64,000 nucleotides of DNA from Pseudomonas sp. F(2018) (GCF_005508865.1 NZ_SCOM01000005.1:62001-126000); one strand, 5' to 3'. Numbered from the stretch's first letter, positions 1-8,626 are shown. The notes: generated from the sequence alone by a model not told the origin. Made by a program: numbers and translations.

Positions 1-1
1 G

Positions 2-400
2 GCGGGCCTGGCCGCCGATCGCTTCGGCCCGGGCCCGACCTTCCTGGTCGGCGGCGCGCTGCTGCTGGTCAGCTCCTGGCTGTTCTACACCACGCTGAAG
101 ACCCAGCCGGACCTGCTGGTGCCGCTGTATGCCCTGGCCGGCCTGTGCGTGGGCATGATCGGCGCCATCCCCATGGTGATGGTCAAGGCCTTCCCGGCGG
201 TGGTGCGCTTCTCCGGGCTGTCGTTCTCCTACAACCTGGCCTACGCCATCTTCGGCGGGCTGACGCCGATCCTGGTCAGCCTGCTGCTGAAATGGAGCCC
301 GCTGGGCCCGGCCTATTACGTCGGCGCCCTGTGCCTGCTGTTCATGCTGATCGGCGTGCTGTTGTGGCAGCGCCAGGTCCGCCAGCCCGCACTGGCCTGA
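2..400 (+). CDS. MFS transporter, C-terminal part (partial)
   Basis: The reading frame is open from the left edge and ends in TGA, so only about the last 132 residues are present. Four hydrophobic helices can be followed, including the stretches LVGGALLLVSSWLF, LAGLCVGMIGAIPMVMV and ALCLLFMLIGVLLW, ending in a short polar tail. This fits the last helices of a 12-helix major facilitator permease of the metabolite:proton symporter type. In P. aeruginosa a probable MFS dicarboxylate-type transporter lies directly before pstS, which supports the call. The substrate cannot be judged from this fragment. A strong terminator follows the gene and separates it from pstS. Confidence 0.85.
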   Translation, partial: AGLAADRFGPGPTFLVGGALLLVSSWLFYTTLKTQPDLLVPLYALAGLCVGMIGAIPMVMVKAFPAVVRFSGLSFSYNLAYAIFGGLTPILVSLLLKWSPLGPAYYVGALCLLFMLIGVLLWQRQVRQPALA

Positions 401-420
401 GCCTTTCGACCGTCTATAAG

Positions 421-442
421 AGGCCCGTTTACGGGCCTTTTA
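421..442 (+). terminator. Rho-independent terminator after the MFS gene
   Basis: A perfect 7-bp stem (AGGCCCG / CGGGCCT) with a TTTA loop is followed by TTTTA. It lies about 20 bp after the stop codon and isolates the transporter from the phosphate operon. Confidence 0.85.
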
Positions 443-466
443 TGTTTTTCATGCGCTTTAACCTGA

Positions 467-484
467 TTGTCACAATCCAGTCAT
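467..484 (+). promoter_or_regulatory. Pho box upstream of pstS
   Basis: Two 7-bp half-sites, TTGTCAC and CAGTCAT, are separated by AATC, giving the 11-bp period of PhoB direct repeats (consensus CTGTCAT). The site is about 70 bp before the pstS start. Activation by phospho-PhoB at low phosphate is inferred from this match and from the known biology of pstS. Confidence 0.8.
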
Positions 485-553
485 AGAGTGTTCATGCGGC
501 CTACAGATACTTGGGCCCGTTCCATCACAACCCCTTCCTGCTAGGAGCAAGGC

Positions 554-1519
554 ATGAAACTCAAGCGTTTGATGGCGGCCCTGACCTTTGTCGCCGCTGG
601 CGTAAGCGCCGCTAGTGCGGTTGCCGCTGTCGACCCGTCCATCCCGGCTTACCAAAAGACTTCCGGTGTATCGGGCAACCTGTCCAGCGTCGGCTCCGAC
701 TCCCTGGCCAACCTGATGACCCTGTGGGCCGAGGAATACAAGAAGCTGTACCCGAACGTGAACATCCAGATCCAGGCCGCCGGCTCCTCCACCGCGCCGC
801 CCGCCCTGACCGAAGGCACCGCCAACCTCGGCCCGATGTCCCGCGCCATGAAGGACAACGAGCTGCAGGCCTTCGAAGAGAAGTTCGGCTACAAGCCGGT
901 CGCCGTGCCGGTGGCCATCGACGCCCTGGCCGTGTTCGTGCACAAGGACAACCCGATCAAGTCCCTGGACATGGCTCAGGTCGACGGCATCTTCTCCAGC
1001 ACCCGCCTGTGCGGTGGTAGCGACGTGAAGACCTGGGGCGACCTGGGCCTGACCGGCGAGTGGGCCGACAAGCCGATCCAACTGTTCGGTCGCAACTCGG
1101 TATCCGGCACCTACGGCTACTTCAAGGAAGCCGCTCTGTGCAAAGGCGACTTCAAGGCCAACGTCAACGAGCAGCCGGGTTCGGCCTCGGTGGTGCAGTC
1201 CATCTCCAGCACCGTCAACGCCATCGGCTACTCGGGCATCGGCTACAAGACCGCCAGCGTCCGCGCCGTACCGCTGTCGAAGAAAGGTGGCGAGGCCTTC
1301 GAGGCCAACGAAGCCAACGCCCTGGCAGGCAAGTTCCCGCTGTCGCGCTTCTTCTTCGTCTACGTCAACAAGGCGCCGAACAAGCCGCTGAGCCCGCTGG
1401 AAGCCGAGTTCGTCAAGCTGGTGCTGTCCAAGCAGGGCCAGGACGTGGTGGTCAAGGATGGCTACATCCCGCTGCCGGCCAAAGTGATCGAGAAGACCAA
1501 GAAAGAACTGGGCCTGTAA
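554..1519 (+). CDS. pstS: Phosphate ABC transporter periplasmic binding protein PstS
   Basis: PstS is the periplasmic receptor that delivers inorganic phosphate to the PstCAB importer and takes part in phosphate sensing through PhoU/PhoR. The 321-residue product starts with a signal peptide (MKLKRLMAALTFVAAG, cleavage near ASAVAA). It carries the phosphate-contact segments QAAGSSTAPPAL near residue 75 and GRNSVSGTYGY near residue 180. Its length matches Pseudomonas PstS (about 320 residues). The ATG is preceded by AGGAGC at good spacing. It heads the pst operon behind a Pho box, and a hairpin after the stop probably stabilises or limits the message before pstC, as expected when the binding protein is needed in excess. 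Confidence 0.97.
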   Translation: MKLKRLMAALTFVAAGVSAASAVAAVDPSIPAYQKTSGVSGNLSSVGSDSLANLMTLWAEEYKKLYPNVNIQIQAAGSSTAPPALTEGTANLGPMSRAMKDNELQAFEEKFGYKPVAVPVAIDALAVFVHKDNPIKSLDMAQVDGIFSSTRLCGGSDVKTWGDLGLTGEWADKPIQLFGRNSVSGTYGYFKEAALCKGDFKANVNEQPGSASVVQSISSTVNAIGYSGIGYKTASVRAVPLSKKGGEAFEANEANALAGKFPLSRFFFVYVNKAPNKPLSPLEAEFVKLVLSKQGQDVVVKDGYIPLPAKVIEKTKKELGL

Positions 1520-1533
1520 CGGCCCGCCAGTGA

Positions 1534-1555
1534 CGCCGAGGCCCATCCCTCGGCG
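1534..1555 (+). other. Hairpin between pstS and pstC
   Basis: A 7-bp stem (CGCCGAG / CTCGGCG) encloses an 8-base loop just after the pstS stop. There is no T run, so it is more likely a 3'-end stabiliser or weak attenuator than a full terminator. This is inference from position and shape. Confidence 0.5.
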
Positions 1556-1601
1556 CGCTGTTCGACACGCCCGCGACTCTTCTGGAGCCGTGGGCGTTGT
1601 C

Positions 1602-1630
1602 GCGTCACCGAGCTGTAATCTTTCTGTCAC
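1602..1630 (+). promoter_or_regulatory. Pho box upstream of pstC with three phased half-sites
   Basis: GCGTCAC, CTGTAAT and CTGTCAC start at 1602, 1613 and 1624, exactly 11 bp apart. The last two are close matches to the PhoB half-site CTGTCAT. The array lies about 65 bp before pstC, so the permease genes probably have their own phosphate-responsive promoter besides read-through from pstS. Confidence 0.75.
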
Positions 1631-1696
1631 ACAAGGCGGATAGATTGAAGTACTTCACATTGAGCGGGCTGTGTCCGCTGTGCTCGAGACCTCCTC

Positions 1697-3979
1697 ATGA
1701 ATGACCTGGCCAACAACAGCATGAGCGCCTCCGCGAACAACCACCGCATCGACTTCGACACTCCCGCCCTGCAGCGCAAGCGCCGTATGCGTGCGCTCAA
1801 GGACCGCATGGCGCGCTGGTACGTGTCGATCGGCGGCCTGGCCGTACTGGCATGCATCACGCTGATCTTCTTCTACCTCGCCTATGTGGTGGCGCCGATC
1901 TTCGGTGGTGCCGACATGGAGGCGCGCGAGGCCCAGCAGCCGGCCTGGCTGGCCGGGCAGAGCGAGGCCCTGCTGCTGGCGGTGGAAGAACAGAACAAGG
2001 TGGCCATGCGCCTGAGCCGCAGCGGCCAGGTCCAGTTCTTCGGGCTGAAGGACGGCGTCGCGCTGAACGCTTACCAGCTGGCCCTGCCGAGCGGTGTCAG
2101 CATCGCCTCGGTCAGCCAGGACCAGCCGGGCAGCCACCGCGTGGTGCTGGGCCTGTCCAACGGCCAGGTGCTGGTGTTCGAGCACGCCTACAAGGTCAGC
2201 TACCCGAACAACGTCAAGACCATCACCCCCGAGCTGGACTATCCCTACGGTGCTGAGCCCATCGTCCTCGACGCCCAGGGCCGGCCGCTGGAGCACGTGG
2301 CAATCAGCGAGAACGGCGACACCCTGATGCTCAGCGCCTCCACCGGTGCCGAGCTGCAGGTGCTGGCGATCACCCGCGAAGAGAACATGCTAACCGGCGA
2401 GGCCACTCTCACCGAGGAGCGCATCGCCCTGCCGCAGATCGCCGAGCCGATCAAGGCGATGATCATCGACCCGCGTCAGCAGTGGCTGTTCGTGATCAAC
2501 GGCAAGGCCACCGCCGACGTCTTCGACCTGCGCACCAAGGCCCTCAACGGCCGCTACACCCTGCTTGGCGGCGATGCCGAGGTCAGCACCGTCACGCCGC
2601 TGCTCGGCGGCATCTCGCTGCTGATCGGCGACAGCAAGGGCGGCATCGGCCAGTGGTTCATGGTGCGCGATGCCGACAACAAGGCCGCGCTGACCCATAT
2701 CCGTGGCTTCCAGCTGGGCGATGCGCCGATCATCCAGATCCTCTCCGAGGAGCGCCGCAAGGGCTTCGTCGCGCTGGACGCGGAAGGCCACTTGGGCATC
2801 TTCCACAGCACCGCGCACCGCACCCTGCTGACCGAGAAGGTCGCCGAGGGCCAGGGCGTGGCCGCCCTGTCGCCGCGCGCCAACCGCGTGCTGGTGGAGT
2901 CCAACGGCCAGCTGCAGCGCTTCGTCATCGACAACCCGCACCCGGAGATCTCCTGGAGCGCGCTGTGGGGCAAGGTCTGGTACGAGAGCTACGACGAGCC
3001 CAAGTACGTCTGGCAGTCGACCTCGGCCAACAGCGATTTCGAACCCAAGATGAGCCTGGCGCCGCTGACCTTCGGCACCCTCAAGGCCGCCTTCTACGCC
3101 ATGCTCCTGGCCGCTCCGCTGGCCATCTGCGCGGCGATCTACACCGCCTACTTCATGGCCCCGGCCATGCGCCGCAAGGTCAAGCCGGTGATCGAGCTGA
3201 TGGAGGCGCTGCCGACGGTGATCCTCGGCTTCTTCGCCGGCCTGTTCCTCGCGCCCTATGTCGAAGGCCACCTGCCGGGCATCTTCAGCCTGCTGCTGCT
3301 CACGCCGATCGGCGTGCTGCTGGCCGCCTACGGCTGGAGCCGCCTGCCGGAGAAGATCCGCCTGGTGATCCCCGATGGCTGGGAAGCGGCGCTGCTGATC
3401 CCGGTGATCCTGCTGATCGGCAGTGGCGCCCTGGGCATGAGCGGCCACCTGGAGAACTGGTTCTTCGGCGGCGACATGCGCCTGTGGATCAGCAACGACC
3501 TGGGCATCGCCTTCGACCAGCGCAACGCCCTGGTGGTCGGCCTGGCCATGGGCTTCGCGGTGATCCCGAACATCTACTCGATCGCCGAGGACGCCGTGTT
3601 CAGCGTGCCCAAGAGCCTGACCTTCGGCTCCCTGGCCCTCGGCGCCACGCCCTGGCAGACCCTGACCCGCGTGGTGATCCTCACCGCCAGCCCGGGCATC
3701 TTCTCCGCCCTGATGATCGGCATGGGCCGTGCGGTGGGCGAGACCATGATTGTGCTGATGGCCACCGGCAACACGCCGATCATGGACATGAACATTTTCG
3801 AGGGCCTGCGCACCCTGGCCGCCAACGTGGCGGTGGAAATGCCGGAATCCGAGGTGGGCAGTACCCACTATCGCGTGCTGTTCCTCTCGGCGCTGGTGTT
3901 GCTGGCCTTCACCTTCGTGATGAACACGCTGGCGGAGGTGATTCGTACTCGCCTGCGCAAGAAGTACGCGTCGCTCTGA
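1697..3979 (+). CDS. pstC: Phosphate ABC transporter permease PstC (long form)
   Basis: PstC is one of two inner-membrane permease subunits of the high-affinity phosphate importer. The 760-residue product is more than twice the length of E. coli PstC. A first membrane helix lies near residues 40-65 (GLAVLACITLIFFYLAYVV). About 380 mostly polar, beta-rich residues follow and are probably periplasmic. The MetI-type permease domain runs from about residue 455 to the end. The EAA-like cytoplasmic loop LALGATPWQTL is near residue 645, followed by GIFSALMIGMGRAVGETMI. Long PstC proteins are usual in Pseudomonas. The function of the insert is unknown to me. It is followed after 22 bp by pstA. Confidence 0.95.
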   Translation: MNDLANNSMSASANNHRIDFDTPALQRKRRMRALKDRMARWYVSIGGLAVLACITLIFFYLAYVVAPIFGGADMEAREAQQPAWLAGQSEALLLAVEEQNKVAMRLSRSGQVQFFGLKDGVALNAYQLALPSGVSIASVSQDQPGSHRVVLGLSNGQVLVFEHAYKVSYPNNVKTITPELDYPYGAEPIVLDAQGRPLEHVAISENGDTLMLSASTGAELQVLAITREENMLTGEATLTEERIALPQIAEPIKAMIIDPRQQWLFVINGKATADVFDLRTKALNGRYTLLGGDAEVSTVTPLLGGISLLIGDSKGGIGQWFMVRDADNKAALTHIRGFQLGDAPIIQILSEERRKGFVALDAEGHLGIFHSTAHRTLLTEKVAEGQGVAALSPRANRVLVESNGQLQRFVIDNPHPEISWSALWGKVWYESYDEPKYVWQSTSANSDFEPKMSLAPLTFGTLKAAFYAMLLAAPLAICAAIYTAYFMAPAMRRKVKPVIELMEALPTVILGFFAGLFLAPYVEGHLPGIFSLLLLTPIGVLLAAYGWSRLPEKIRLVIPDGWEAALLIPVILLIGSGALGMSGHLENWFFGGDMRLWISNDLGIAFDQRNALVVGLAMGFAVIPNIYSIAEDAVFSVPKSLTFGSLALGATPWQTLTRVVILTASPGIFSALMIGMGRAVGETMIVLMATGNTPIMDMNIFEGLRTLAANVAVEMPESEVGSTHYRVLFLSALVLLAFTFVMNTLAEVIRTRLRKKYASL

Positions 3980-4001
3980 GAACTGGGAAAGGTAGACGTC
4001 A

Positions 4002-5678
4002 GTGAAAATCAAAGAGCAAAACCTCAAGTCCTGGTTCAAGAGCGGTTCGCCCTGGGTGTGGATGACCGCCAGCGGCGTGTCCATCGCCGTGATCATGACC
4101 ATCGGCCTGCTCGCCGTGATCGCCGTGCGCGGCCTCGGCCACTTCTGGCCGGCCGACGTGATCGAGGCCAAGTACCAGGTGCCGGGCGAGGCCGCCCGGG
4201 TGATGGCCGGCGAGCTGGTGCAGGAAGAAGAAGTGCCGCGTGCCCGCCTGGCTGCCGCCGGCCTGCCGGTGGACGTGAAGGGCGGCGAGTTCATGACCCG
4301 CGAGCTGTTCAAGGTCGGTAACCGTGAGGTCTACGGCGCCGACTTCAGCTGGGTGGTGGCCGAGTGGATGAGCGAGCCGCGCACCCCGGAAAACCTGATG
4401 GGCATGGAGCGCCGCGAGTGGGGCAACTTCTACGGCTACCTGGTCAACGTCAAGGAAGGCGGCCAGGTGGTGGCCGAAGGCGATGCCGCCTGGGGCGAAC
4501 TGCAGAGCCGCATCACCCGCGTCGACGAACTGCACGCGCAGCTGGTGCAGCTGGAGAAGCGCGACATCGGCCATATCAACCACGGCCTCGAGCAGCTGCG
4601 CCTGGAAGGCCGCCGCCTGGAGCTGAAGGACCGCCTGGACGCCGCCGCCCAGGCCGACCTCGACGCCCGGCGCGCCGAGCTGGATGCCCAGTACAAGGTG
4701 CTCGAAGGCCAGCTGGTGGAGCTCAACCAGCAGCTCGATCGCGACAGCGTGACGGTGAAGACCGTCGACGGCCGCGAGCAGGAAATCGCCCTGAGCAAGG
4801 TGGTGCGCGCCTACCAGCCGAACGCTATGGGCGTGCTGACCAAGCTCGGCTTCTACTTTGCCAAGCTGTGGGAGTTCCTCAGCGACGAGCCGCGTGAGGC
4901 CAACACCGAGGGCGGCATCTTCCCGGCCATCTTCGGCACCGTGATGATGACTCTGATCATGGCCGTGATCGTCACCCCGTTCGGCGTGCTGGCGGCCATC
5001 TACCTGCGCGAATACGCCAAACAGGGCGCGATGACCCGCATCATCCGCATCGCCGTGAACAACCTGGCCGGCGTGCCGGCCATCGTCTACGGCGTGTTCG
5101 GCCTGGGCTTCTTCGTCTACGTGCTGGGTGGCTCGATCGACCGCCTGTTCTTCGCCGAAGCGGCGCCGGCGCCGACCTTCGGCACCCCGGGCCTGTTGTG
5201 GGCCTCGCTGACCCTGGCGATCCTCGCCGTGCCGGTGGTGATCGTCGCCACCGAGGAAGGCCTGGCGCGTATCCCGCGGGCCCTGCGCGAAGGCTCCCTG
5301 GCCCTGGGTGCGACCAAGGCCGAGACCCTGTGGAAGGTGGTGCTGCCGATGGCCAGCCCGGCCATGATGACCGGCATGATCCTCGCCGTGGCCCGCGCCG
5401 CCGGCGAAGTGGCGCCGCTGATGCTGGTCGGCGTGGTCAAGCTGGCCCCGGCGCTGCCGGTGGACGGTAACTACCCGTACCTGCACCTGGACCAGAAGAT
5501 CATGCACCTGGGCTTCCATATCTACGACGTCGGCTTCCAGAGCCCCAACGTCGAGGCCGCCCGCCCGCTGGTGTACGCCACCGCGCTGCTGCTGGTGCTG
5601 GTGATCGCGCTGCTCAACCTGAGCGCCGTGTTCATCCGCAACCACCTGCGCGAGAGGTACAAGGCGCTGGATCACTGA
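4002..5678 (+). CDS. pstA: Phosphate ABC transporter permease PstA (long form)
   Basis: PstA is the second membrane subunit of the Pst importer. The product has 558 residues against about 296 in E. coli. A helix near residues 25-45 is followed by roughly 240 polar residues with a charged, coiled-coil-like section (about 165-245, rich in Glu, Arg, Leu and Gln). This matches the N-terminal extension (DUF3333) known in Pseudomonas PstA. The permease domain occupies about 305-550, with the EAA-like loop LALGATKAETLWKVVLP near residue 432. The start is GTG, with GGGAAAGG upstream at workable spacing. The gene sits between pstC and pstB in one transcription unit. Confidence 0.95.
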   Translation: MKIKEQNLKSWFKSGSPWVWMTASGVSIAVIMTIGLLAVIAVRGLGHFWPADVIEAKYQVPGEAARVMAGELVQEEEVPRARLAAAGLPVDVKGGEFMTRELFKVGNREVYGADFSWVVAEWMSEPRTPENLMGMERREWGNFYGYLVNVKEGGQVVAEGDAAWGELQSRITRVDELHAQLVQLEKRDIGHINHGLEQLRLEGRRLELKDRLDAAAQADLDARRAELDAQYKVLEGQLVELNQQLDRDSVTVKTVDGREQEIALSKVVRAYQPNAMGVLTKLGFYFAKLWEFLSDEPREANTEGGIFPAIFGTVMMTLIMAVIVTPFGVLAAIYLREYAKQGAMTRIIRIAVNNLAGVPAIVYGVFGLGFFVYVLGGSIDRLFFAEAAPAPTFGTPGLLWASLTLAILAVPVVIVATEEGLARIPRALREGSLALGATKAETLWKVVLPMASPAMMTGMILAVARAAGEVAPLMLVGVVKLAPALPVDGNYPYLHLDQKIMHLGFHIYDVGFQSPNVEAARPLVYATALLLVLVIALLNLSAVFIRNHLRERYKALDH

Positions 5679-5755
5679 TCACGAATTGCGTCGCCGCTGC
5701 AGTGGCCGCGGCGGCATGCACGAATTGAACGAATTGTTAGCGTAGGGAGCATCCC

Positions 5756-6589
5756 ATGCAGCACGAAGTACACACCCACGGCATCGACATGGCCGCCCTC
5801 GGCCGGCAGAAGCAGGGCCTCAACCTGGCGGAAGAAACCGTCGCCCTGGAGGTGCCGAGCCTGAACCTTTTCTACGGCGACAAGCAGGCGCTGTTCGACG
5901 TGTCGATGAACATCCCCAAGCAGCGGGTGACCGCCTTCATCGGCCCGTCCGGCTGCGGCAAGTCGACCCTGCTGCGCACCTTCAACCGCATGAACGACCT
6001 GGTCGACGGCTGCCGCGTGCAGGGCGAGATCCGCCTCGACGGCCACGACATCTACAAGAAGGGCGTGGACGTCGCCGAACTGCGTCGCCGCGTCGGCATG
6101 GTGTTCCAGAAGCCCAACCCGTTCCCCAAGAGCATCTACGAGAACGTGGTGTACGGCCTGCGCATCCAGGGCGTGAACCAGAAGCGCGTGCTCGACGAGA
6201 CCGTTGAATGGGCTCTGAAGAGCGCCGCCCTGTGGGACGAGGTCAAGGACCGCCTGCACGAGTCCGCCCTCGGCCTCTCCGGCGGCCAGCAGCAGCGCCT
6301 GGTGATTGCCCGTACCGTGGCGGTACAGCCGGAAGTGCTGCTGCTCGACGAACCCTGCTCGGCACTGGACCCGATCTCCACCCTCAAGGTCGAAGAGCTG
6401 ATCTACGAGCTGAAGAGCAAGTACACCATCGTCATCGTCACCCACAACATGCAGCAGGCCGCGCGCGTCTCCGACTACACGGCGTTCATGTACATGGGCA
6501 AGCTGATCGAGTTCGGCGATACCGACACCCTGTTCACCAACCCGGCGAAAAAACAAACCGAGGACTACATCACCGGCCGTTACGGCTAG
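5756..6589 (+). CDS. pstB: Phosphate ABC transporter ATP-binding protein PstB
   Basis: PstB is the ATPase that powers phosphate import through PstCA. All ABC motifs are intact in its 277 residues: Walker A GPSGCGKST near residue 62, signature LSGGQQQRLVIA near 173, Walker B VLLLDEPCSALDP near 195 and the switch histidine in VTHNMQQA near 229. The N-terminus carries about 25 extra residues before the core (HTHGIDMAALGRQ), as in other pseudomonads. The ATG follows AGGGAGC. The cysteine right after the Walker B glutamate-proline pair (DEPCSALDP) is normal for PstB proteins. Confidence 0.97.
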   Translation: MQHEVHTHGIDMAALGRQKQGLNLAEETVALEVPSLNLFYGDKQALFDVSMNIPKQRVTAFIGPSGCGKSTLLRTFNRMNDLVDGCRVQGEIRLDGHDIYKKGVDVAELRRRVGMVFQKPNPFPKSIYENVVYGLRIQGVNQKRVLDETVEWALKSAALWDEVKDRLHESALGLSGGQQQRLVIARTVAVQPEVLLLDEPCSALDPISTLKVEELIYELKSKYTIVIVTHNMQQAARVSDYTAFMYMGKLIEFGDTDTLFTNPAKKQTEDYITGRYG

Positions 6590-6644
6590 TGGTGCAGCGG
6601 TCCCACAACAACGAACTCGAAACCGGTTTGCATAGGACTTCGCG

Positions 6645-7370
6645 ATGATCAACAAAGACAGCCTCACCCATCACATCTCCCAGCAGTTCAACGCCGAGCT
6701 GGAGGAAGTGCGCAGCCACCTCCTGGCGATGGGCGGCCTGGTCGAGAAGCAGGTCAATGACGCGGTCACCGCGCTGATCGAGGCCGACTCCGGCCTGGCC
6801 CAGCAGGTGCGCGAGATCGACGACCAGATCAACCAGATGGAGCGCAATATCGACGAGGAGTGCCTGCGCATCCTCGCCCGCCGCCAGCCGGCCGCCTCCG
6901 ACCTGCGCCTGATCATCAGCATCTCCAAGTCGGTGATCGACCTCGAGCGCATCGGCGACGAGTCGTCGAAGATCGCTAAGCGCGCCATCCAGCTGTGCGA
7001 GGAGGGCGAGTCGCCGCGCGGCTACGTCGAGGTGCGCCACATCGGCGACCAGGTACGACGCATGGTGCAGGAGGCGCTGGACGCCTTCGCCCGCTTCGAT
7101 GCCGACCTGGCCCTGTCCGTGGCCCAGTACGACAAGACCGTCGACCGCGAGTACAAGACCGCCCTGCGCGAGCTGGTCACCTACATGATGGAAGACCCGC
7201 GCGCGATCAGCCGCGTGCTCAACATCATCTGGGTCCTGCGTTCGCTGGAGCGCATCGGCGACCACGCGCGCAACATCGCCGAACTGGTGATCTACCTGGT
7301 GCGCGGCACCGACGTGCGGCACATGGGTCTGGCACGCATGCAGGAAGAAGTGCAGGGCAAGAAAGAGTAA
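6645..7370 (+). CDS. phoU: Phosphate signalling protein PhoU
   Basis: PhoU links the Pst transporter to the PhoR kinase and keeps the Pho regulon off when phosphate is plentiful. It also limits uptake. The 241-residue all-helical protein has the two PhoU repeats. Each carries the metal-binding style motif, seen as DLERIGDESSKIAKRA (first) and SLERIGDHARNIAELV (second). The length equals that of E. coli PhoU. It is the last canonical gene of the operon. A hairpin without a T run follows before the response regulator gene. Confidence 0.96.
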   Translation: MINKDSLTHHISQQFNAELEEVRSHLLAMGGLVEKQVNDAVTALIEADSGLAQQVREIDDQINQMERNIDEECLRILARRQPAASDLRLIISISKSVIDLERIGDESSKIAKRAIQLCEEGESPRGYVEVRHIGDQVRRMVQEALDAFARFDADLALSVAQYDKTVDREYKTALRELVTYMMEDPRAISRVLNIIWVLRSLERIGDHARNIAELVIYLVRGTDVRHMGLARMQEEVQGKKE

Positions 7371-7394
7371 CCCGCCCGCGCGGCGCCCGCGGAC

Positions 7395-7417
7395 AATCCC
7401 CGGCGCGCTCGGGGATT
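7395..7417 (+). other. Hairpin downstream of phoU
   Basis: AATCCCCG and CGGGGATT form a perfect 8-bp stem around a 7-base loop, 24 bp after the phoU stop. No T run follows. It may be a partial terminator or RNA 3'-end stabiliser between phoU and the response regulator gene. Confidence 0.5.
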
Positions 7418-7491
7418 CACCGAGTGCGCCATGTTGGCCTCGGGCCAGTATCCGCAGCTATGCTTGTCGACATCGTTGTCGGGAGTGGTCG

Positions 7492-8409
7492 ATGAGCAAA
7501 GTCAGTGTGCTGGTGGTGGACGACGCCACCTTTATCCGTGATCTGGTGAAGAAGGGCCTGCGCGACCACTTCCCCGGCATCCAGATCGAAGAGGCGGTCA
7601 ACGGCCGCAAGGCCCAGCAGATGCTCGCCCGCCAGGCGGTCGACCTGATCCTCTGCGACTGGGAAATGCCCGAGCTGTCCGGCCTCGAACTGCTCACCTG
7701 GTGCCGCGAGCAGGAAGCCCTGAAGATCGTGCCGTTCATCATGGTCACCAGCCGTGGCGACAAGGAGAACGTGGTCCAGGCCATCCAGGCCGGGGTCTCC
7801 GACTACATCGGCAAGCCGTTCTCCAACGACCAGCTGATCACCAAGGTCAAGAAGGCCCTGCACCGCGCCGGCAAGCTGCAGGCCCTGGCCGCCAGCGCGC
7901 CGCCGAAGATGCTCAGCACCGGCGGCTTCGCCAACGACTCCCTGAGCGCCCTGACCGGTGGCAAGGCCGATGTGGTCAAGCCGGCCGCCAAGCCCGCCGC
8001 CGCTGCTGCCGATCCGGCTGCCGCCTTCGCCAAACCCGCCGCGCCGGCCGCCAAGGCTTCCGCCGCGCCGACCGGCCGTGGCCAGGGTCAGCTGCGCCTG
8101 CCCGGTGGCAGCATGGCCTGCGTGATCAAGGCGCTGAGCCTCAAGGAAGCGCTGCTGGTGGTGAAGCGCACCGAGCTGCTGCCCCAGGTGCTGGAAAGCG
8201 CGGTACTCGACCTGGAGCAGGGTGAGGCGGCCGAGACCGCGCGCCTCAACGGCTACCTGCATTCGGTGGCGGCCCTGGAGCCGAAGCCGGACAGCGAATG
8301 GCTGCAGCTGAGCTTCAAGTTCGTCGACAAAGATCCGCAGAAGCTCGACTACCTGTCGCGCCTGATCGCCCGCGGCACCGCGCAGAAGCACTTCGTTCCC
8401 GGCGCCTGA
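7492..8409 (+). CDS. Response regulator with CheY-type receiver and unclassified C-terminal domain
   Basis: Residues 1-120 form a receiver domain with the acidic pair DD at 10-11, phospho-acceptor Asp56 in LILCDWEMP, a Thr in FIMVTSRG near 85 and the conserved Lys108 in YIGKPF. A flexible Ala/Pro/Lys-rich linker covers about 150-200. The last 105 residues form a compact beta-rich domain starting near QLRLPGGSMACVIK that resembles a PilZ-like fold, although I see no clear RxxxR c-di-GMP motif. There is no DNA-binding helix-turn-helix. The same gene follows phoU in P. aeruginosa. No partner kinase is adjacent. A role beside phosphate control is suggested only by position. Confidence 0.85.
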   Translation: MSKVSVLVVDDATFIRDLVKKGLRDHFPGIQIEEAVNGRKAQQMLARQAVDLILCDWEMPELSGLELLTWCREQEALKIVPFIMVTSRGDKENVVQAIQAGVSDYIGKPFSNDQLITKVKKALHRAGKLQALAASAPPKMLSTGGFANDSLSALTGGKADVVKPAAKPAAAAADPAAAFAKPAAPAAKASAAPTGRGQGQLRLPGGSMACVIKALSLKEALLVVKRTELLPQVLESAVLDLEQGEAAETARLNGYLHSVAALEPKPDSEWLQLSFKFVDKDPQKLDYLSRLIARGTAQKHFVPGA

Positions 8410-8428
8410 CGCCGCTAGCCAGATTCAC

Positions 8429-8460
8429 GACCACGGCGCCTACGGGCGCCGTGGTCATTT
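8429..8460 (+). terminator. Terminator after the response regulator gene
   Basis: A perfect 12-bp stem (GACCACGGCGCC / GGCGCCGTGGTC) with a TACG loop is followed by ATTT. The T run is short but the stem is strong. Confidence 0.75.
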
Positions 8461-8626
8461 CTGGGAGTACCTGTTCCGGAGCGTGCCTTTCGTCGGATAT
8501 CGCCGCGAATCGCTGCCCGGCCCTGCGGATTGCCGCACAGCCCGCAGCGCCAGCACTCGCGAGCCGGCTGGGGCGCTGCTAGTCTTTTCGTCCCGGATAC
8601 CAAATAACCATTAAATCCGTGAAGTT

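Noticed and set aside
2390..4312. Long open frame on the minus strand across pstC
   Set aside because: It is antisense to a clear pstC gene and its product is rich in His, Gln, Arg and Ala without any motif, typical of high-GC shadow frames.
3999..5675. 558-codon open frame antisense to pstA
   Set aside because: It mirrors pstA almost base for base and encodes low-complexity His/Gln/Val/Asp-rich protein. pstA has full family motifs.
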